This document shows positions 9,555 to 17,822 of a stretch of DNA of 64,000 nt, one piece after another. A program made the position numbers and the translations under genes. Position 1 is the first letter of the stretch. Every line of letters begins with the position of its first letter. This stretch comes from Gammaproteobacteria bacterium (lineage in GTDB: Bacteria; Pseudomonadota; Gammaproteobacteria; Steroidobacterales; Steroidobacteraceae), in assembly GCA_025357835.1 (NCBI GenBank), contig JANYLM010000045.1, positions 1-64,000 of the forward strand. The letters run 5' to 3'. Under the pieces are notes generated by a model that did not search any database, was not told where the DNA came from, and saw nothing but the letters and a program-made list of their open reading frames with translations.

Positions 9555-9899
9555 ATGTCAGACGGGAAACCACGCAAACCGGCCGATCCCTTATATTTGT
9601 TGCTACGAGAGGGACGCGGCGAGGAGTTCAATCGGCGTCGGAAAGGCGGTGAAAACTGCGACCTGCGCGGGTGCGATTTCCGCGGCCTCGATCTGCGCGA
9701 GTTGGACGTGGCGGATATTGACTTCTCCGATTGCTATTTTCGCCAAGCAGACCTGCGCGGCCTCGATATGCGCAACTGTCAACTGGAGGGAGCAAGCCTC
9801 CACGCCGCGCATGTATCCGGCGCCTACTTCCCGCGCAAGCTTGCGGCGGAGGAGATTGAAATGTCGGTGCGTCTCGGCACTCGCATGCGCTATAGTTAA
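9555..9899 (+). CDS. Small pentapeptide-repeat protein
   Basis: The 114-residue protein has a central block with A(D/N)LXX-type repeats: CDLRG CDFRG LDLRE LDVAD IDFSD CYFRQ ADLRG LDMRN CQLEG ASLHA, read in successive fives. This would form about 2.5 turns of a right-handed quadrilateral beta-helix. N-terminal residues (about 1-35) are charged and lack repeats. It is shorter than Qnr-type gyrase-protecting proteins and no DNA-mimic claim is justified. The start is taken at ATG 9555; an in-frame ATG at 9528 would add nine residues. It is convergent with the mlaA gene. Confidence 0.8.
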   Translation: MSDGKPRKPADPLYLLLREGRGEEFNRRRKGGENCDLRGCDFRGLDLRELDVADIDFSDCYFRQADLRGLDMRNCQLEGASLHAAHVSGAYFPRKLAAEEIEMSVRLGTRMRYS

Positions 9900-9950
9900 T
9901 TTCTTCCGGGAGGCAGCGAGCTGGGCCGGCAACGGCCAACCGAGAGCCGG

Positions 9951-10871
9951 TCATTTCCCCGCCGGCTCATCGCCGTCATTCTCTTGCTGAGTCGTCGATT
10001 TACCGACCTTCTTCGCATCCTTCGCGCGCAGGCCTTCGTCCTCGATCAGGCGCTTGCGCACGTAGAGGAAGCGGATATTTTCATACTCGAAGGGTGAGCC
10101 GGTTGAGTAGTAGCGGAAGTTGACGTTCGAACGTTGATCCACCGCGTTGACGGTCCCAATTCCCCACGACACGTTGCCGCGGTACAGCCCCGCAACATCG
10201 ACCGCATACGATGTGCCGTAGTCGCCGAGAAAACCGAGCCCGTCGCGCAAAGTCGACGGACCGAGTAGCGGAATGACCAGAAAGGGACCCGGGTGCATGC
10301 CCCACTTGGCCAGCGTCGTGCTCAACCCGGTGGGGGCGCGCGGCAGATCGAGTTTTGCTGCCACGTCGAACAAGCCCCCTATCCCGAGAGTACTGTTGAT
10401 CACAAATCGACCTAGGCTACGCACGCCCAATTTGGGCCGCCACTGCAGGGAATAGTTGATGAAGCTGTCGACCTCCGACAGATTGCCGAAGAAGTTGTGT
10501 ACTCCGGAGCGAACCGGCGCGGGAATGCGGCGGTATGCGTTCGCCACGGGCAGAAATACCACCTCGTCGAACCGCGCATTGAAACGGTAGGTGAAGCGAT
10601 TGAGTCGCTCCCAGGGATCGTAGGTAACCATGGACGGCGCATCCGCCGGAGTCACCGGCCGATGCGCTTCCGCGGCTTCTTGGACCGCCTGGACGGCGTC
10701 GCCCGCAGGTGCATTCACCGCCGACGCAGCAGCGAAGGCAGCGGCACTTTCAACCGCCGCCGCATTCTCAGCCGCCGGGTCCTCAGCGGGCAGGCTGCGC
10801 ATACTGATGCTCTGCGAAGCGCAGCCGCCTAGGGAGACGGCAAGCAGGGCGGCAAGGCCAACGAACCTCAT
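9951..10871 (-). CDS. mlaA: Outer-membrane phospholipid transport lipoprotein MlaA (VacJ)
   Basis: MlaA extracts mislocalised phospholipids from the outer leaflet of the outer membrane and passes them to MlaC. The precursor (306 residues) has a signal peptide ending in a lipobox (SLGGC, Cys at about 17), an Ala/Glu-rich linker (about 25-85), then the family core starting YDPWERLNRFTYRFN and running through VHNFFGNLSEVDSFINYSLQ, PFLVIPLLGPSTLRDG and the end VRKRLIEDEG. A C-terminal polar tail (about 285-306) is extra. The start codon overlaps the stop of the upstream hydrolase gene by four bases (ATGA), so the two are translationally coupled. The mlaFEDCB genes are not in this window. Confidence 0.94.
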   Translation of the reverse strand: MRFVGLAALLAVSLGGCASQSISMRSLPAEDPAAENAAAVESAAAFAAASAVNAPAGDAVQAVQEAAEAHRPVTPADAPSMVTYDPWERLNRFTYRFNARFDEVVFLPVANAYRRIPAPVRSGVHNFFGNLSEVDSFINYSLQWRPKLGVRSLGRFVINSTLGIGGLFDVAAKLDLPRAPTGLSTTLAKWGMHPGPFLVIPLLGPSTLRDGLGFLGDYGTSYAVDVAGLYRGNVSWGIGTVNAVDQRSNVNFRYYSTGSPFEYENIRFLYVRKRLIEDEGLRAKDAKKVGKSTTQQENDGDEPAGK

Positions 10872-12214
10872 TTCGCAGCGCCCGGCCAGCGCCCCGCCAG
10901 CATGTCGAGCATGTCCGCCACCTGTTGCCGCTCACCGATGGTGCCGAGGTGGCCCCCATGGTCGTAGACGGCGATTCTGGAGCCCAGAGTGTCTTTCAGC
11001 CACACCAGTTCCTTTTTACCCAGTATGAGATCGTCGCTGTTGGTCTGCGCATAATAATCGCCGTCATTGCGCAAGGCGTCGCCGATGATGTCCAGTCGAC
11101 TATCGGCGATCAGCGATGCCGGGGTCGAATTGCGCCGATGCTTCAAATAGTAGGGCGCGAATACCTTCGTGAAGTATTCCGCGAACGGCTTGCTGCGCAA
11201 GATGCGTTGAGTTTCTTCCAGCGAATCGCCGACTCTCGGCGGATGCTGCGGATCGACGACGACGCCGGTGCCGGCGTACAGGTCGCCGGCGAAGAACATA
11301 TTCACCAGATCGATGCGGAAGCTCAACGCAATGGCCGCGGCAAATTCCGCATCCGTCTTCAGCACCGATGCAGCCGCACCGAGCAGAAAGTCTTCATCGA
11401 TCTGAACCCGGTCTGATGCCCGGAACAAATTCGCCAGTCCGGCGTACAGCCGGCGATACAGCCGCTCCAAGCCATCGTCGCCGGAGCCGATGCTGTTCGC
11501 AAACAACTTATCGAGCCGCCCAATCGAGGCAAACAGACTCACCGGCGGATTGATCATGACCGCACGATGGATCTTGAGCTTGCCCTCCGCCGCGTCGATG
11601 GATTTCACGACGGCCGCATTGGCACCGCCGAGGCTGTAGCCGAGCACCTCAATCTCCGTGATCTGCACCTTCCGAGGCAGATGCGCGACGATCTGCTGTA
11701 TGGCCGCGTACAGATCGTGGCCATCCTGCTGCAAATCGCCGGCCACTCCTGTGCTGGATGCCGAAACGATGAAGCCGGGGAAAGTTGGCGACGGCAGGGT
11801 GAGTACATGATAACCGGCGCCGAAGAGCGCACCGCGCAGAGTCGAAAGCTTCGCGGTATTGCCGTCGCTGCCCGTACCCGAAATGACAATGGCCAGTGGC
11901 GCGGGCCTGTCTTGCGCCGAGAACCAGACTCGCAGTTTGCGATCGAACCAGAACACATCCGGCACCGGCCGCGCCCAAGGCAGCGCAATATTGATTTCGA
12001 CCAGCGGTACTCGGCTGGGCATGGGCGCCATGTTCTGCGGAGGGGTGCCGAATACCGTGGCGCGCAGCGCCGCCGAATCGGCTTGCACGTCGGATTCTGA
12101 CCCATGAGCGATAGCCGCAACCAGCAGCATCCCTGCGAGTGCCATTGGTAAGCCGCGCTTCAGCAACCGATCTCCCGCCCCCGTCGCTGGATTAAGCCGT
12201 ATCATCAATGCCAT
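10868..12214 (-). CDS. Secreted serine alpha/beta-hydrolase, partner of mlaA
   Basis: From the ATG at 12214 the protein has 448 residues, with a signal segment (LLKRGLPMALAGMLLVAAIAHG). The hydrolase core shows APLAIVISGTGSDGN (oxyanion region), the nucleophile elbow GYSLGG, and a late DHGGHLGT that supplies the catalytic His. It resembles serine carboxylesterase or lipase-type alpha/beta-hydrolases. The ATGA overlap with mlaA suggests a joint envelope-lipid role, perhaps on phospholipid or acyl chains; this is inference from context. A longer reading upstream to 12331 would overlap the divergent gene deeply and is not favoured. ATG 12205 is an alternative start. Confidence 0.8.
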   Translation of the reverse strand: MALMIRLNPATGAGDRLLKRGLPMALAGMLLVAAIAHGSESDVQADSAALRATVFGTPPQNMAPMPSRVPLVEINIALPWARPVPDVFWFDRKLRVWFSAQDRPAPLAIVISGTGSDGNTAKLSTLRGALFGAGYHVLTLPSPTFPGFIVSASSTGVAGDLQQDGHDLYAAIQQIVAHLPRKVQITEIEVLGYSLGGANAAVVKSIDAAEGKLKIHRAVMINPPVSLFASIGRLDKLFANSIGSGDDGLERLYRRLYAGLANLFRASDRVQIDEDFLLGAAASVLKTDAEFAAAIALSFRIDLVNMFFAGDLYAGTGVVVDPQHPPRVGDSLEETQRILRSKPFAEYFTKVFAPYYLKHRRNSTPASLIADSRLDIIGDALRNDGDYYAQTNSDDLILGKKELVWLKDTLGSRIAVYDHGGHLGTIGERQQVADMLDMLAGRWPGAAK

Positions 12215-12276
12215 CCTGCCAGAAGAAAGAGAATCGGGTACTGTATCGGGGATCGGATCCACACGGGGACAACAAA

Positions 12277-13494
12277 GTGAAAACAAACCATTTTCAGGCA
12301 CTATGGACCGCGCTTTTTGTGGCCGGCGCATCGCTGGGGGCGGCGGCCGTTAAAGCGGACGTCACTATCGAGCAGAAAACGGCATTGGACGTAGCTTCTA
12401 TTATCCGCACGCACGGTGCAACCACGACCAACATCACGGCCGACAAGAAGCGCGAGGACACCGAGTCACACTGCGAGGGCGTGATGTCGCTGGTGTGCGG
12501 CAATGTTCACGGCGGGGATATCGTGCGCCTGGATCGCGGTGTGACCTGGCGCTTGGAACCGGACAAGAAGAGCTACCGCGAGGAGGTTTTCGCGACCCCC
12601 GAGGAACTGGCGCAAATGCGGGCGAAAATGCAGGCCACGCTCGAGAAGATGCGCTCCTGTCCTACGACGCAAAGACAGCAGCCCATCGACCAATCCAAGT
12701 GCACCATGTCGCCGGCGAAGGTCGAGGTGCGCAAAACCGACGATAAGATGTCCATCGCCGGTCACGACACTCAGCGCAGCCAGGCCACCCTGACTCAGTC
12801 TTGCACCGACAAAGACACGGGCGATGTCTGCGACACCGTCGTTGCCGTCGATCTGTGGTTGACCCAGGACAAGCTGTCCGGCGCGGACGAGCGCCGAGCA
12901 TTCGAGCAAGCATACGTGAAGAAATTGGGGCTTACCGATGAGCAGGGCGCGTTGCGTGGAGAAGTCGCGAAATTTCTGGCCCCTTATCAGTCGCAGATCA
13001 AGCAGCTGACCGATAAATCCAGCGATCTGAAGGGTCAGCCCCTGAAGACATCGCTGCGCGTCATGATGGGCGGACTGCAATGCGGCGCCACGGTCAAGAT
13101 GAAGGCAAACTCATCCGCGAGCGGCGACAATTCGGCCGGCGGCGACGCCAATCCAATCACCAGTGTGGCGCAGGCAGGCAAGGCCCTCGGCTCATCGGTG
13201 GGCAATCTGGTGGGCGGACTGTTTCATAAGAAGAAGACCGACGACTCGCAAATGGCCGGCGCCTCGACTCCCGATACGACCGCGGGTACGGCGCCTGCGA
13301 AGGCAGCCGGCGGCGCGACGGATCCCTATGCCCAGTACGTACAAATTGCGACGTTTACCATGGAAACCGTCACCATAAACACCGATGCGGTTCCCGCGAA
13401 TCGCTTCGAAGTTCCTGCGGACTGGAAGAAGGTAGTGCCCAAGACGTCCAAGCAGGGCGACGAGGAATTTACCTGCCCCAAATCAGGCAGCTAG
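12277..13494 (+). CDS. Secreted protein of unknown function (405 aa)
   Basis: The GTG at 12277 puts a clear signal peptide at the N-terminus (hydrophobic ALWTALFVAGASLGAAA, probable cleavage VKA-DV). The mature part is polar with several paired cysteines (CEGVMSLVC, SCPTTQ, CTDKDTGDVC), suggesting disulfides in the periplasm. Residues about 295-365 are a low-complexity Ala/Gly/Ser/Thr stretch enclosing VGNLVGGLFHKKK; the C-terminal block (FTMETVTINTDAVPANRFEVP) resembles the last strand of DUF4412-like periplasmic beta-sheet proteins. I do not recognise a specific family. An ATG at 12208 in frame would precede the signal peptide by 23 residues and overlaps the divergent hydrolase gene. Confidence 0.7.
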   Translation: MKTNHFQALWTALFVAGASLGAAAVKADVTIEQKTALDVASIIRTHGATTTNITADKKREDTESHCEGVMSLVCGNVHGGDIVRLDRGVTWRLEPDKKSYREEVFATPEELAQMRAKMQATLEKMRSCPTTQRQQPIDQSKCTMSPAKVEVRKTDDKMSIAGHDTQRSQATLTQSCTDKDTGDVCDTVVAVDLWLTQDKLSGADERRAFEQAYVKKLGLTDEQGALRGEVAKFLAPYQSQIKQLTDKSSDLKGQPLKTSLRVMMGGLQCGATVKMKANSSASGDNSAGGDANPITSVAQAGKALGSSVGNLVGGLFHKKKTDDSQMAGASTPDTTAGTAPAKAAGGATDPYAQYVQIATFTMETVTINTDAVPANRFEVPADWKKVVPKTSKQGDEEFTCPKSGS

Positions 13495-13556
13495 CCCAAG
13501 GGGCGATGGCGATAAGGGAGCCGCCATCGCCGGCTGGCAAGGTTTACACTTCGCGG

Positions 13557-13763
13557 ATGAACGACGAAAGCCTGGAACAAATCCAAACCAAGATTGCCTT
13601 TCTGGAACGCGCCGCCTCCGAACTGAGCGACGTGGTGTTTCGGCAGCACCAGGAAATTCAGGCGCTGGAGGCGAAGTTCAAGGCCCTTTCGGAGCGGCTG
13701 AGCGGAACCCTGTCCCACGAAAGCCCTCGGCCCCCGGAGCAAGAGCGGCCTCCCCACTACTGA
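13557..13763 (+). CDS. slyX: SlyX family protein
   Basis: This 68-residue protein is almost wholly coiled coil (IQTKIAFLERAASELSDVV, then HQEIQALEAKFKALSERL) and ends with the family's proline-rich tail and PPHY terminus, which is diagnostic for SlyX. The function of SlyX is not established. The last 86 bases overlap the 3' end of the convergent kinase gene, so one of the two stop regions is embedded in the other's coding sequence. An in-frame ATG at 13506 lacks homology. Confidence 0.87.
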   Translation: MNDESLEQIQTKIAFLERAASELSDVVFRQHQEIQALEAKFKALSERLSGTLSHESPRPPEQERPPHY

Positions 13764-14811
13764 CATCGGCTAGCGGCCCCTCAACCAACGGAGCCGCGCC
13801 CGACGCATCACAGGCTGAGCGAATCAATGCCAGCGCATCGTTTTCCGACCAGAGTTCAAGCTTGTTCAGCAGATCCCAAGCCATGGCCTCGCTCACCACC
13901 TGGTACGGGTCTCCGGGATTGCGCGCCCGATTGTGGGCGGAATAGCAGACGCTCATGCCCAAACGGGACAGCATCAAAGGAAATAGCGCCCGCTGTTCCG
14001 CCTCAGTGAGCGGACAATGTCGCTGGTAAGCTCGGATGACTTGAACGGCAATCGACAACGGCTCCGGCTCGTCGAGCATGGTGTAGGCGAGCGCGATGGC
14101 CAGATCGCACACGGTGGCCGAGTAGAGCGCGTCGCCGAAATCCAGCAGGCCCACCATGCGCCCATCGCCGACGATGAGGTTGTAATCATTCGCATCGCCG
14201 TGAATCACGCTGTGCCGCAGACCCGCCCAGTCGATCCGCTCCCATTGCGAGAATATGCGCTCGACCCCTGCCCGCCTATCGTGCGGCAGCAGTGCGGCAT
14301 GTTCCCGAGCCACTCCGGCTCGGCGCAGGTCCCACTGCAGAGTGCGATGCATGGCCGGATGGGAAAAGCCGCACAACGCGCCGTCGATCCTGGCCACACT
14401 GGTACCGATGGACTCAAACAGAGCAGGCCCACGCGCAGTGCTTTTCGCGAGCACGTCCCCGTCGATCCAAGTCAGCAGCCGCACACAGTGATTCGCACCT
14501 GTCCAGGCATTCTGGATATTCGTGATATCAGAACCCCGTAGCGTGCAGATGACCCGCTGCACGCGGCAATCCGCCACCGCCGTCTCGACCCGCCGCATGG
14601 CCTGATTTTGAAAATCCAGCAGCTCCGCGGTATCGCTCACATTGGCGATCTTCAAAACGAATTTGCGTCCGTCCGCCGCGCTGAGCAAAAAATTCTGGTC
14701 CCGCTCGCTCGGCAAAATAGCAACCGCGCACACGAGTCCGTAATGTTCATTCGCGAAGTCGATCGCCTCCGCCGCCGAAAACCTTGGAATACTTTCAAGC
14801 GAGATCGTCAT
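13678..14811 (-). CDS. APH-fold small-molecule kinase (phosphotransferase family)
   Basis: The protein has the aminoglycoside-phosphotransferase fold: a lysine-bearing strand (GRKFVLKIANVS), the catalytic loop VIHGDANDYNLIV (HGDxxxxN) and the metal-binding LLDFGD. The segments PLMLSRLGMSVCYSAHNR and NPGDPYQVVSEAMAW are like those of hydroxylysine-kinase/AGPHD1-type proteins, often found with class III aminotransferases, so an amino alcohol or hydroxylysine is a likelier substrate than an antibiotic. ATG 14811 gives 377 residues; TTG 14820 has a better-placed AAGGCGG upstream and is a real alternative. The C-terminal tail overlaps slyX. Confidence 0.82.
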   Translation of the reverse strand: MTISLESIPRFSAAEAIDFANEHYGLVCAVAILPSERDQNFLLSAADGRKFVLKIANVSDTAELLDFQNQAMRRVETAVADCRVQRVICTLRGSDITNIQNAWTGANHCVRLLTWIDGDVLAKSTARGPALFESIGTSVARIDGALCGFSHPAMHRTLQWDLRRAGVAREHAALLPHDRRAGVERIFSQWERIDWAGLRHSVIHGDANDYNLIVGDGRMVGLLDFGDALYSATVCDLAIALAYTMLDEPEPLSIAVQVIRAYQRHCPLTEAEQRALFPLMLSRLGMSVCYSAHNRARNPGDPYQVVSEAMAWDLLNKLELWSENDALALIRSACDASGAAPLVEGPLADVSSGEAALAPGAEGFRGTGFRSAAPKGP

Positions 14812-14839
14812 GTCGCCCAATGATCCGCCTTTAAGCCCA

Positions 14840-14855
14840 AGCCGCTCGAGCGGCT
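14840..14855. repeat. 16-bp perfect palindrome between maiA and the kinase gene
   Basis: AGCCGCTCGAGCGGCT is a perfect inverted repeat lying in the 79-base spacer downstream of maiA and upstream of the kinase on the minus strand. No T-run follows in either direction, so it is more likely a processing hairpin or protein site than a classical terminator. Confidence 0.4.
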
Positions 14856-14890
14856 AGAACCGATCACGTCGCTCAAGCAATTAAAATCAA

Positions 14891-15523
14891 TCAAACTTGC
14901 CGATCCGGCGCTGCGCCCTGAAACTCAGGCAGCTCCCGGCAAGCGGCGTCGATCCCGACGATGCGTGGATACGCCTGGAGATCTACCGCAAAGCGCCGCG
15001 CATTGAACACCTGCGGCACCAGACATACATCCGCCACAGTAGGGGCGTCACCGTGACAGTAGCGCCCGGTCGCACTGTCTCCCACCAAACGGCGCTCGAG
15101 GGCCTCGAATCCAAGCTGTACCCAGTGTGCATACCAGGCATCGCGGGCCGCCTTATCCTGTCGCAAATCCTTCTCGAGATACTGCAGCACCCGCAAGTTA
15201 TTCAGGGGATGCACGTCGCAGATGATGGCCTGTGCCAAAGCCCGCACTCGCGCGCGCTGCGAAGGCGCTCTCGGCAGCAGCGGCGGATCGGGATTGATTT
15301 CATCGAGATACTCGATAATGGCCACCGATTGAGTGAGCACCGTACCGTCGTCCAAGGCCATCGCGGGCACCAAGCCCTGGCTGTTGATCTGTAAGAATCG
15401 CTCGAGCTTTTGCTCGCCCGCACGCAAGTCCAGCGGAACGGAGGTGACCGGCAAACCCTTCAGGGCCAGTGCGATCCGGACCCGGTAGGAAGCCGAACTC
15501 AACGCATAGCCGTACAAGATCAT
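14891..15523 (-). CDS. maiA: Maleylacetoacetate isomerase (zeta-class glutathione transferase)
   Basis: MaiA converts maleylacetoacetate to fumarylacetoacetate in tyrosine/homogentisate breakdown, using glutathione. The 210-residue protein has the zeta-class N-terminal thioredoxin-fold domain with the SSASYRVRIALALKG motif (normally SSCxxRVRIAL; here Ala replaces Cys), NSQGLVPAMALDDG and TQSVAIIEYLDE, followed by the all-helical domain with DVHPLNNLRVLQYL. Start at ATG 15523 matches the family; upstream in-frame codons do not. No homogentisate dioxygenase or FAH gene is adjacent. The Ser-Ser-Ala change removes a Cys but leaves the catalytic Ser candidates. Confidence 0.88.
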   Translation of the reverse strand: MILYGYALSSASYRVRIALALKGLPVTSVPLDLRAGEQKLERFLQINSQGLVPAMALDDGTVLTQSVAIIEYLDEINPDPPLLPRAPSQRARVRALAQAIICDVHPLNNLRVLQYLEKDLRQDKAARDAWYAHWVQLGFEALERRLVGDSATGRYCHGDAPTVADVCLVPQVFNARRFAVDLQAYPRIVGIDAACRELPEFQGAAPDRQV

Positions 15524-15682
15524 CGGTAGCTCGCGGCAAGATTGTCGATAGCGTGACTCTAACGCAATTCCAACGCTCCGACTGACGGCGTTGCGATCGA
15601 TGCCTCCACGGCGCCCGATCTGTGTGGGGCCCGTACAACAACCGGGGTACCGGTGCATGCGATGACGCAGGCGCAAGGCCGG

Positions 15683-16915
15683 TCAAGCGTAGCTCCGGCT
15701 CACGAACCAGAACACTCCCAGGGCCACCAGGAACGACGAGGCTACGTCGACGACCAAGGGCCGGGGCAAGGCGAATTTGTACTTCGCCAGTGTCCCGACC
15801 AGTACGGTTGCTGCCACGACCAGGGTCAACTGCCCGATTTCCACCCCGACATTGAAGCCCACCAAGAGCTCGGCCAAGCGCTCGGGGGGAAGTTGCAGTT
15901 CGAGTAGGTCGGCTGCGAAACCGAAGCCGTGGATCAAGCCGAACACCAAGGTAATCAATATCCGCAGGCGCCCCGCATCGCGCAGGCGACCGGCGATCAA
16001 GAGATAATTAGCGGTGAACAATCCCGCACCGAGCAGCAACAGGCCCGGCAGGTCGCCAAAGCCCATCGACTTGAGCAACGCCATGAACGCCAGCGAGCCA
16101 CCGACGGCCAGCGCCACTAGCCTGGGCTTGTGGGTTTGCACCACGATATTCTCTGCGCCGATCAAGGCGATCGTGAGCGCCACCAAGGCATCGATATATT
16201 CCGCATGTGGGCGCAGTATCCCGGTCACCGCAAGCGCGAGCGTCAGGCTGTGACCGATGGTGAACCCCGTGACCACGAACACGAGGTCCCGCATCCGGCG
16301 CGAAATCAGCACCAGTCCCAACAGAAAAGCCATGTGATCGACGCCGGTGAAGATATGCAGGGTGCCCATGCGGATGAATTCAACGAAGCGCGCATTCTTC
16401 AGGCGGCTGCCTTCGCCTCCGGTCACGTCCACCGTTTGATGTTCGACGGTGATCAATTGCTCGGTGAATTCTCCGGTCAGTGCGTTTTGCACCTGCGCGA
16501 AATTGGTGTGGCTGGACACCAAATCAAAGAAGGCCGCCGAATGAATTTGCAGGTCGTTCGGCGCGGCGCATTTGAATGTAAAGTCGTATTTTCGAAAGCC
16601 CGCTGCCGCGGACAGAGTCTGAACCGGCGGCACCACCTCGCAGCGCCGGCCGCCGGCTACGGGGTATACGCGTCCGGTCAGATAGGCCTTGAGGTGCTCT
16701 TCGGAGGGCGAACTTTGATCGCTCGACAGACGATCGGCCTCCACGACCGGGATGGTCATCACCAAATCAACATCGGTGCCTTTGATTTCCCACACGGAAT
16801 GGGACTGGCTGCGCGTGTGTGCGCCGGCGACGGACACGCCGAAGAGTGTCGCGGCCAATGCCCATTTCAGGACTCGTGGCGCCGGTCTGCCTTGACGCAT
16901 GAATAACCGCCGCAC
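15683..16915 (-). CDS. HupE/UreJ-type membrane protein
   Basis: The 410-residue protein has a signal peptide (WALAATLFGVSVAGA), a soluble domain of about 180 residues, then about seven transmembrane helices in the second half. The membrane part carries HIFTGVDHMAFLLGLVL and TIGHSLTLALAVTG, and LVFGLIHGFGFA, with histidines in the positions typical of the HupE/UreJ_2 family, which has been linked to metal (nickel/cobalt) transport. The N-terminal periplasmic extension is typical of the longer subfamily. The GTG at 16915 overlaps the stop of the upstream gene by one base (TAGTG); ATG 16900 is an alternative. It closes a coupled three-gene run with a parvulin-like protein and a cytochrome c. Confidence 0.85.
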   Translation of the reverse strand: MRRLFMRQGRPAPRVLKWALAATLFGVSVAGAHTRSQSHSVWEIKGTDVDLVMTIPVVEADRLSSDQSSPSEEHLKAYLTGRVYPVAGGRRCEVVPPVQTLSAAAGFRKYDFTFKCAAPNDLQIHSAAFFDLVSSHTNFAQVQNALTGEFTEQLITVEHQTVDVTGGEGSRLKNARFVEFIRMGTLHIFTGVDHMAFLLGLVLISRRMRDLVFVVTGFTIGHSLTLALAVTGILRPHAEYIDALVALTIALIGAENIVVQTHKPRLVALAVGGSLAFMALLKSMGFGDLPGLLLLGAGLFTANYLLIAGRLRDAGRLRILITLVFGLIHGFGFAADLLELQLPPERLAELLVGFNVGVEIGQLTLVVAATVLVGTLAKYKFALPRPLVVDVASSFLVALGVFWFVSRSYA

Positions 16916-17820
16916 TAGCGTAAGTCGTCTGCGATCAAGACATTCGCGCGTTTGCGCAAAAACGCCTCATCGCCGCTGCGCAGATGGCCGATGGCATCGT
17001 TGCGATAGTCGGTGAGGACCTGATTGCGCGCGGCGGCGAAATCGAAGGCAACCGGCTTGCTGTTCTTGAGCATATACAGAACGTGGATGGCGTCTGAAAC
17101 TGCGATGGGCGCCGAGACCCCGCCATCGGAAAGCTCGCGAGCCACCTCGAACAGCGAGTCTCCCAAGTGAATCTTGGCGGCAAAATAGAATTCCTGGTCG
17201 GAGACCTTGCCGGAGTCCGCCGCATGCCACTGCGAAAGCAGCGTCGGCGTCGGAGCACCGAGTCTAAGTGCCTCGGCCGCCTGGGCCGCCGCGCCTGATT
17301 CGACGAGGGGGAATACATAGTCGCGCAGATTCATGACGCCCTCACTCGCGTAGCGTGAGCGATGCAGGGCGTAGTAGGAGCGCAGCATCGCCTCGCTCGG
17401 TTGCTGAGTAATGGCGTCGGCCGCGATTTCCAGTTCCACCGAGTTGACCATGGCGGCACGCACTTCCGGGTCCGTCGAGGCGACATCCAGCTCCTTGCCC
17501 CTCTGCACGAACACCTCTTCCCTAATCATGTCGTCCAGCACCTTTCGCCGCTGCTCCGCAGTCGCGTGCGGCAGGTCCACGCCATATAGAGTCTGTAACT
17601 GCTGGATATAGTCGCTGCGCGATATCGGCTGCTGATTGACCAAGGCCACATCTTCTGGCGGCACGATCAAGGTTGAGGTGCCTCGGGCGGTGAACAGCGA
17701 ATACCCTGCCATCAACAATCCCAGCAGCGCACCAGATGCCATGAGAGCAAAGGATCGCCGGGTACTCACCCGCCTGGAATTGCGCCAGCTCTCATCGTTG
17801 GATGCCGCCGGAGTCACCAT
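16915..17820 (-). CDS. Membrane-anchored parvulin-like peptidyl-prolyl isomerase
   Basis: The protein (301 residues from ATG 17820) has one N-terminal transmembrane segment (SFALMASGALLGLLMAGYSLF), a SurA-N-like helical region (RKVLDDMIREEVFVQRGKEL) and a C-terminal parvulin-type domain (about 180-270) ending VSDAIHVLYMLKNSKPV. It should act in the periplasm on a partner protein. The start is two bases after the cytochrome stop codon (TGACCATG) and its stop overlaps the HupE-like start, so the three genes form a tightly coupled operon, suggesting that it helps fold one of its neighbours. The parvulin active site is not fully conserved by eye, so it may be a chaperone only. Confidence 0.82.
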   Translation of the reverse strand: MVTPAASNDESWRNSRRVSTRRSFALMASGALLGLLMAGYSLFTARGTSTLIVPPEDVALVNQQPISRSDYIQQLQTLYGVDLPHATAEQRRKVLDDMIREEVFVQRGKELDVASTDPEVRAAMVNSVELEIAADAITQQPSEAMLRSYYALHRSRYASEGVMNLRDYVFPLVESGAAAQAAEALRLGAPTPTLLSQWHAADSGKVSDQEFYFAAKIHLGDSLFEVARELSDGGVSAPIAVSDAIHVLYMLKNSKPVAFDFAAARNQVLTDYRNDAIGHLRSGDEAFLRKRANVLIADDLR

Positions 17821-17822
17821 GG

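Noticed and set aside
9555-9899. Pentapeptide protein as a Qnr-like quinolone resistance factor
   Set aside because: Only about ten repeats are present, far fewer than the ~200-residue gyrase-mimicking Qnr proteins, and there is no resistance context.
13678-14811. APH-fold protein as an aminoglycoside resistance gene
   Set aside because: C-terminal segments resemble hydroxylysine kinase-type proteins and it stands in a housekeeping region without mobile elements.
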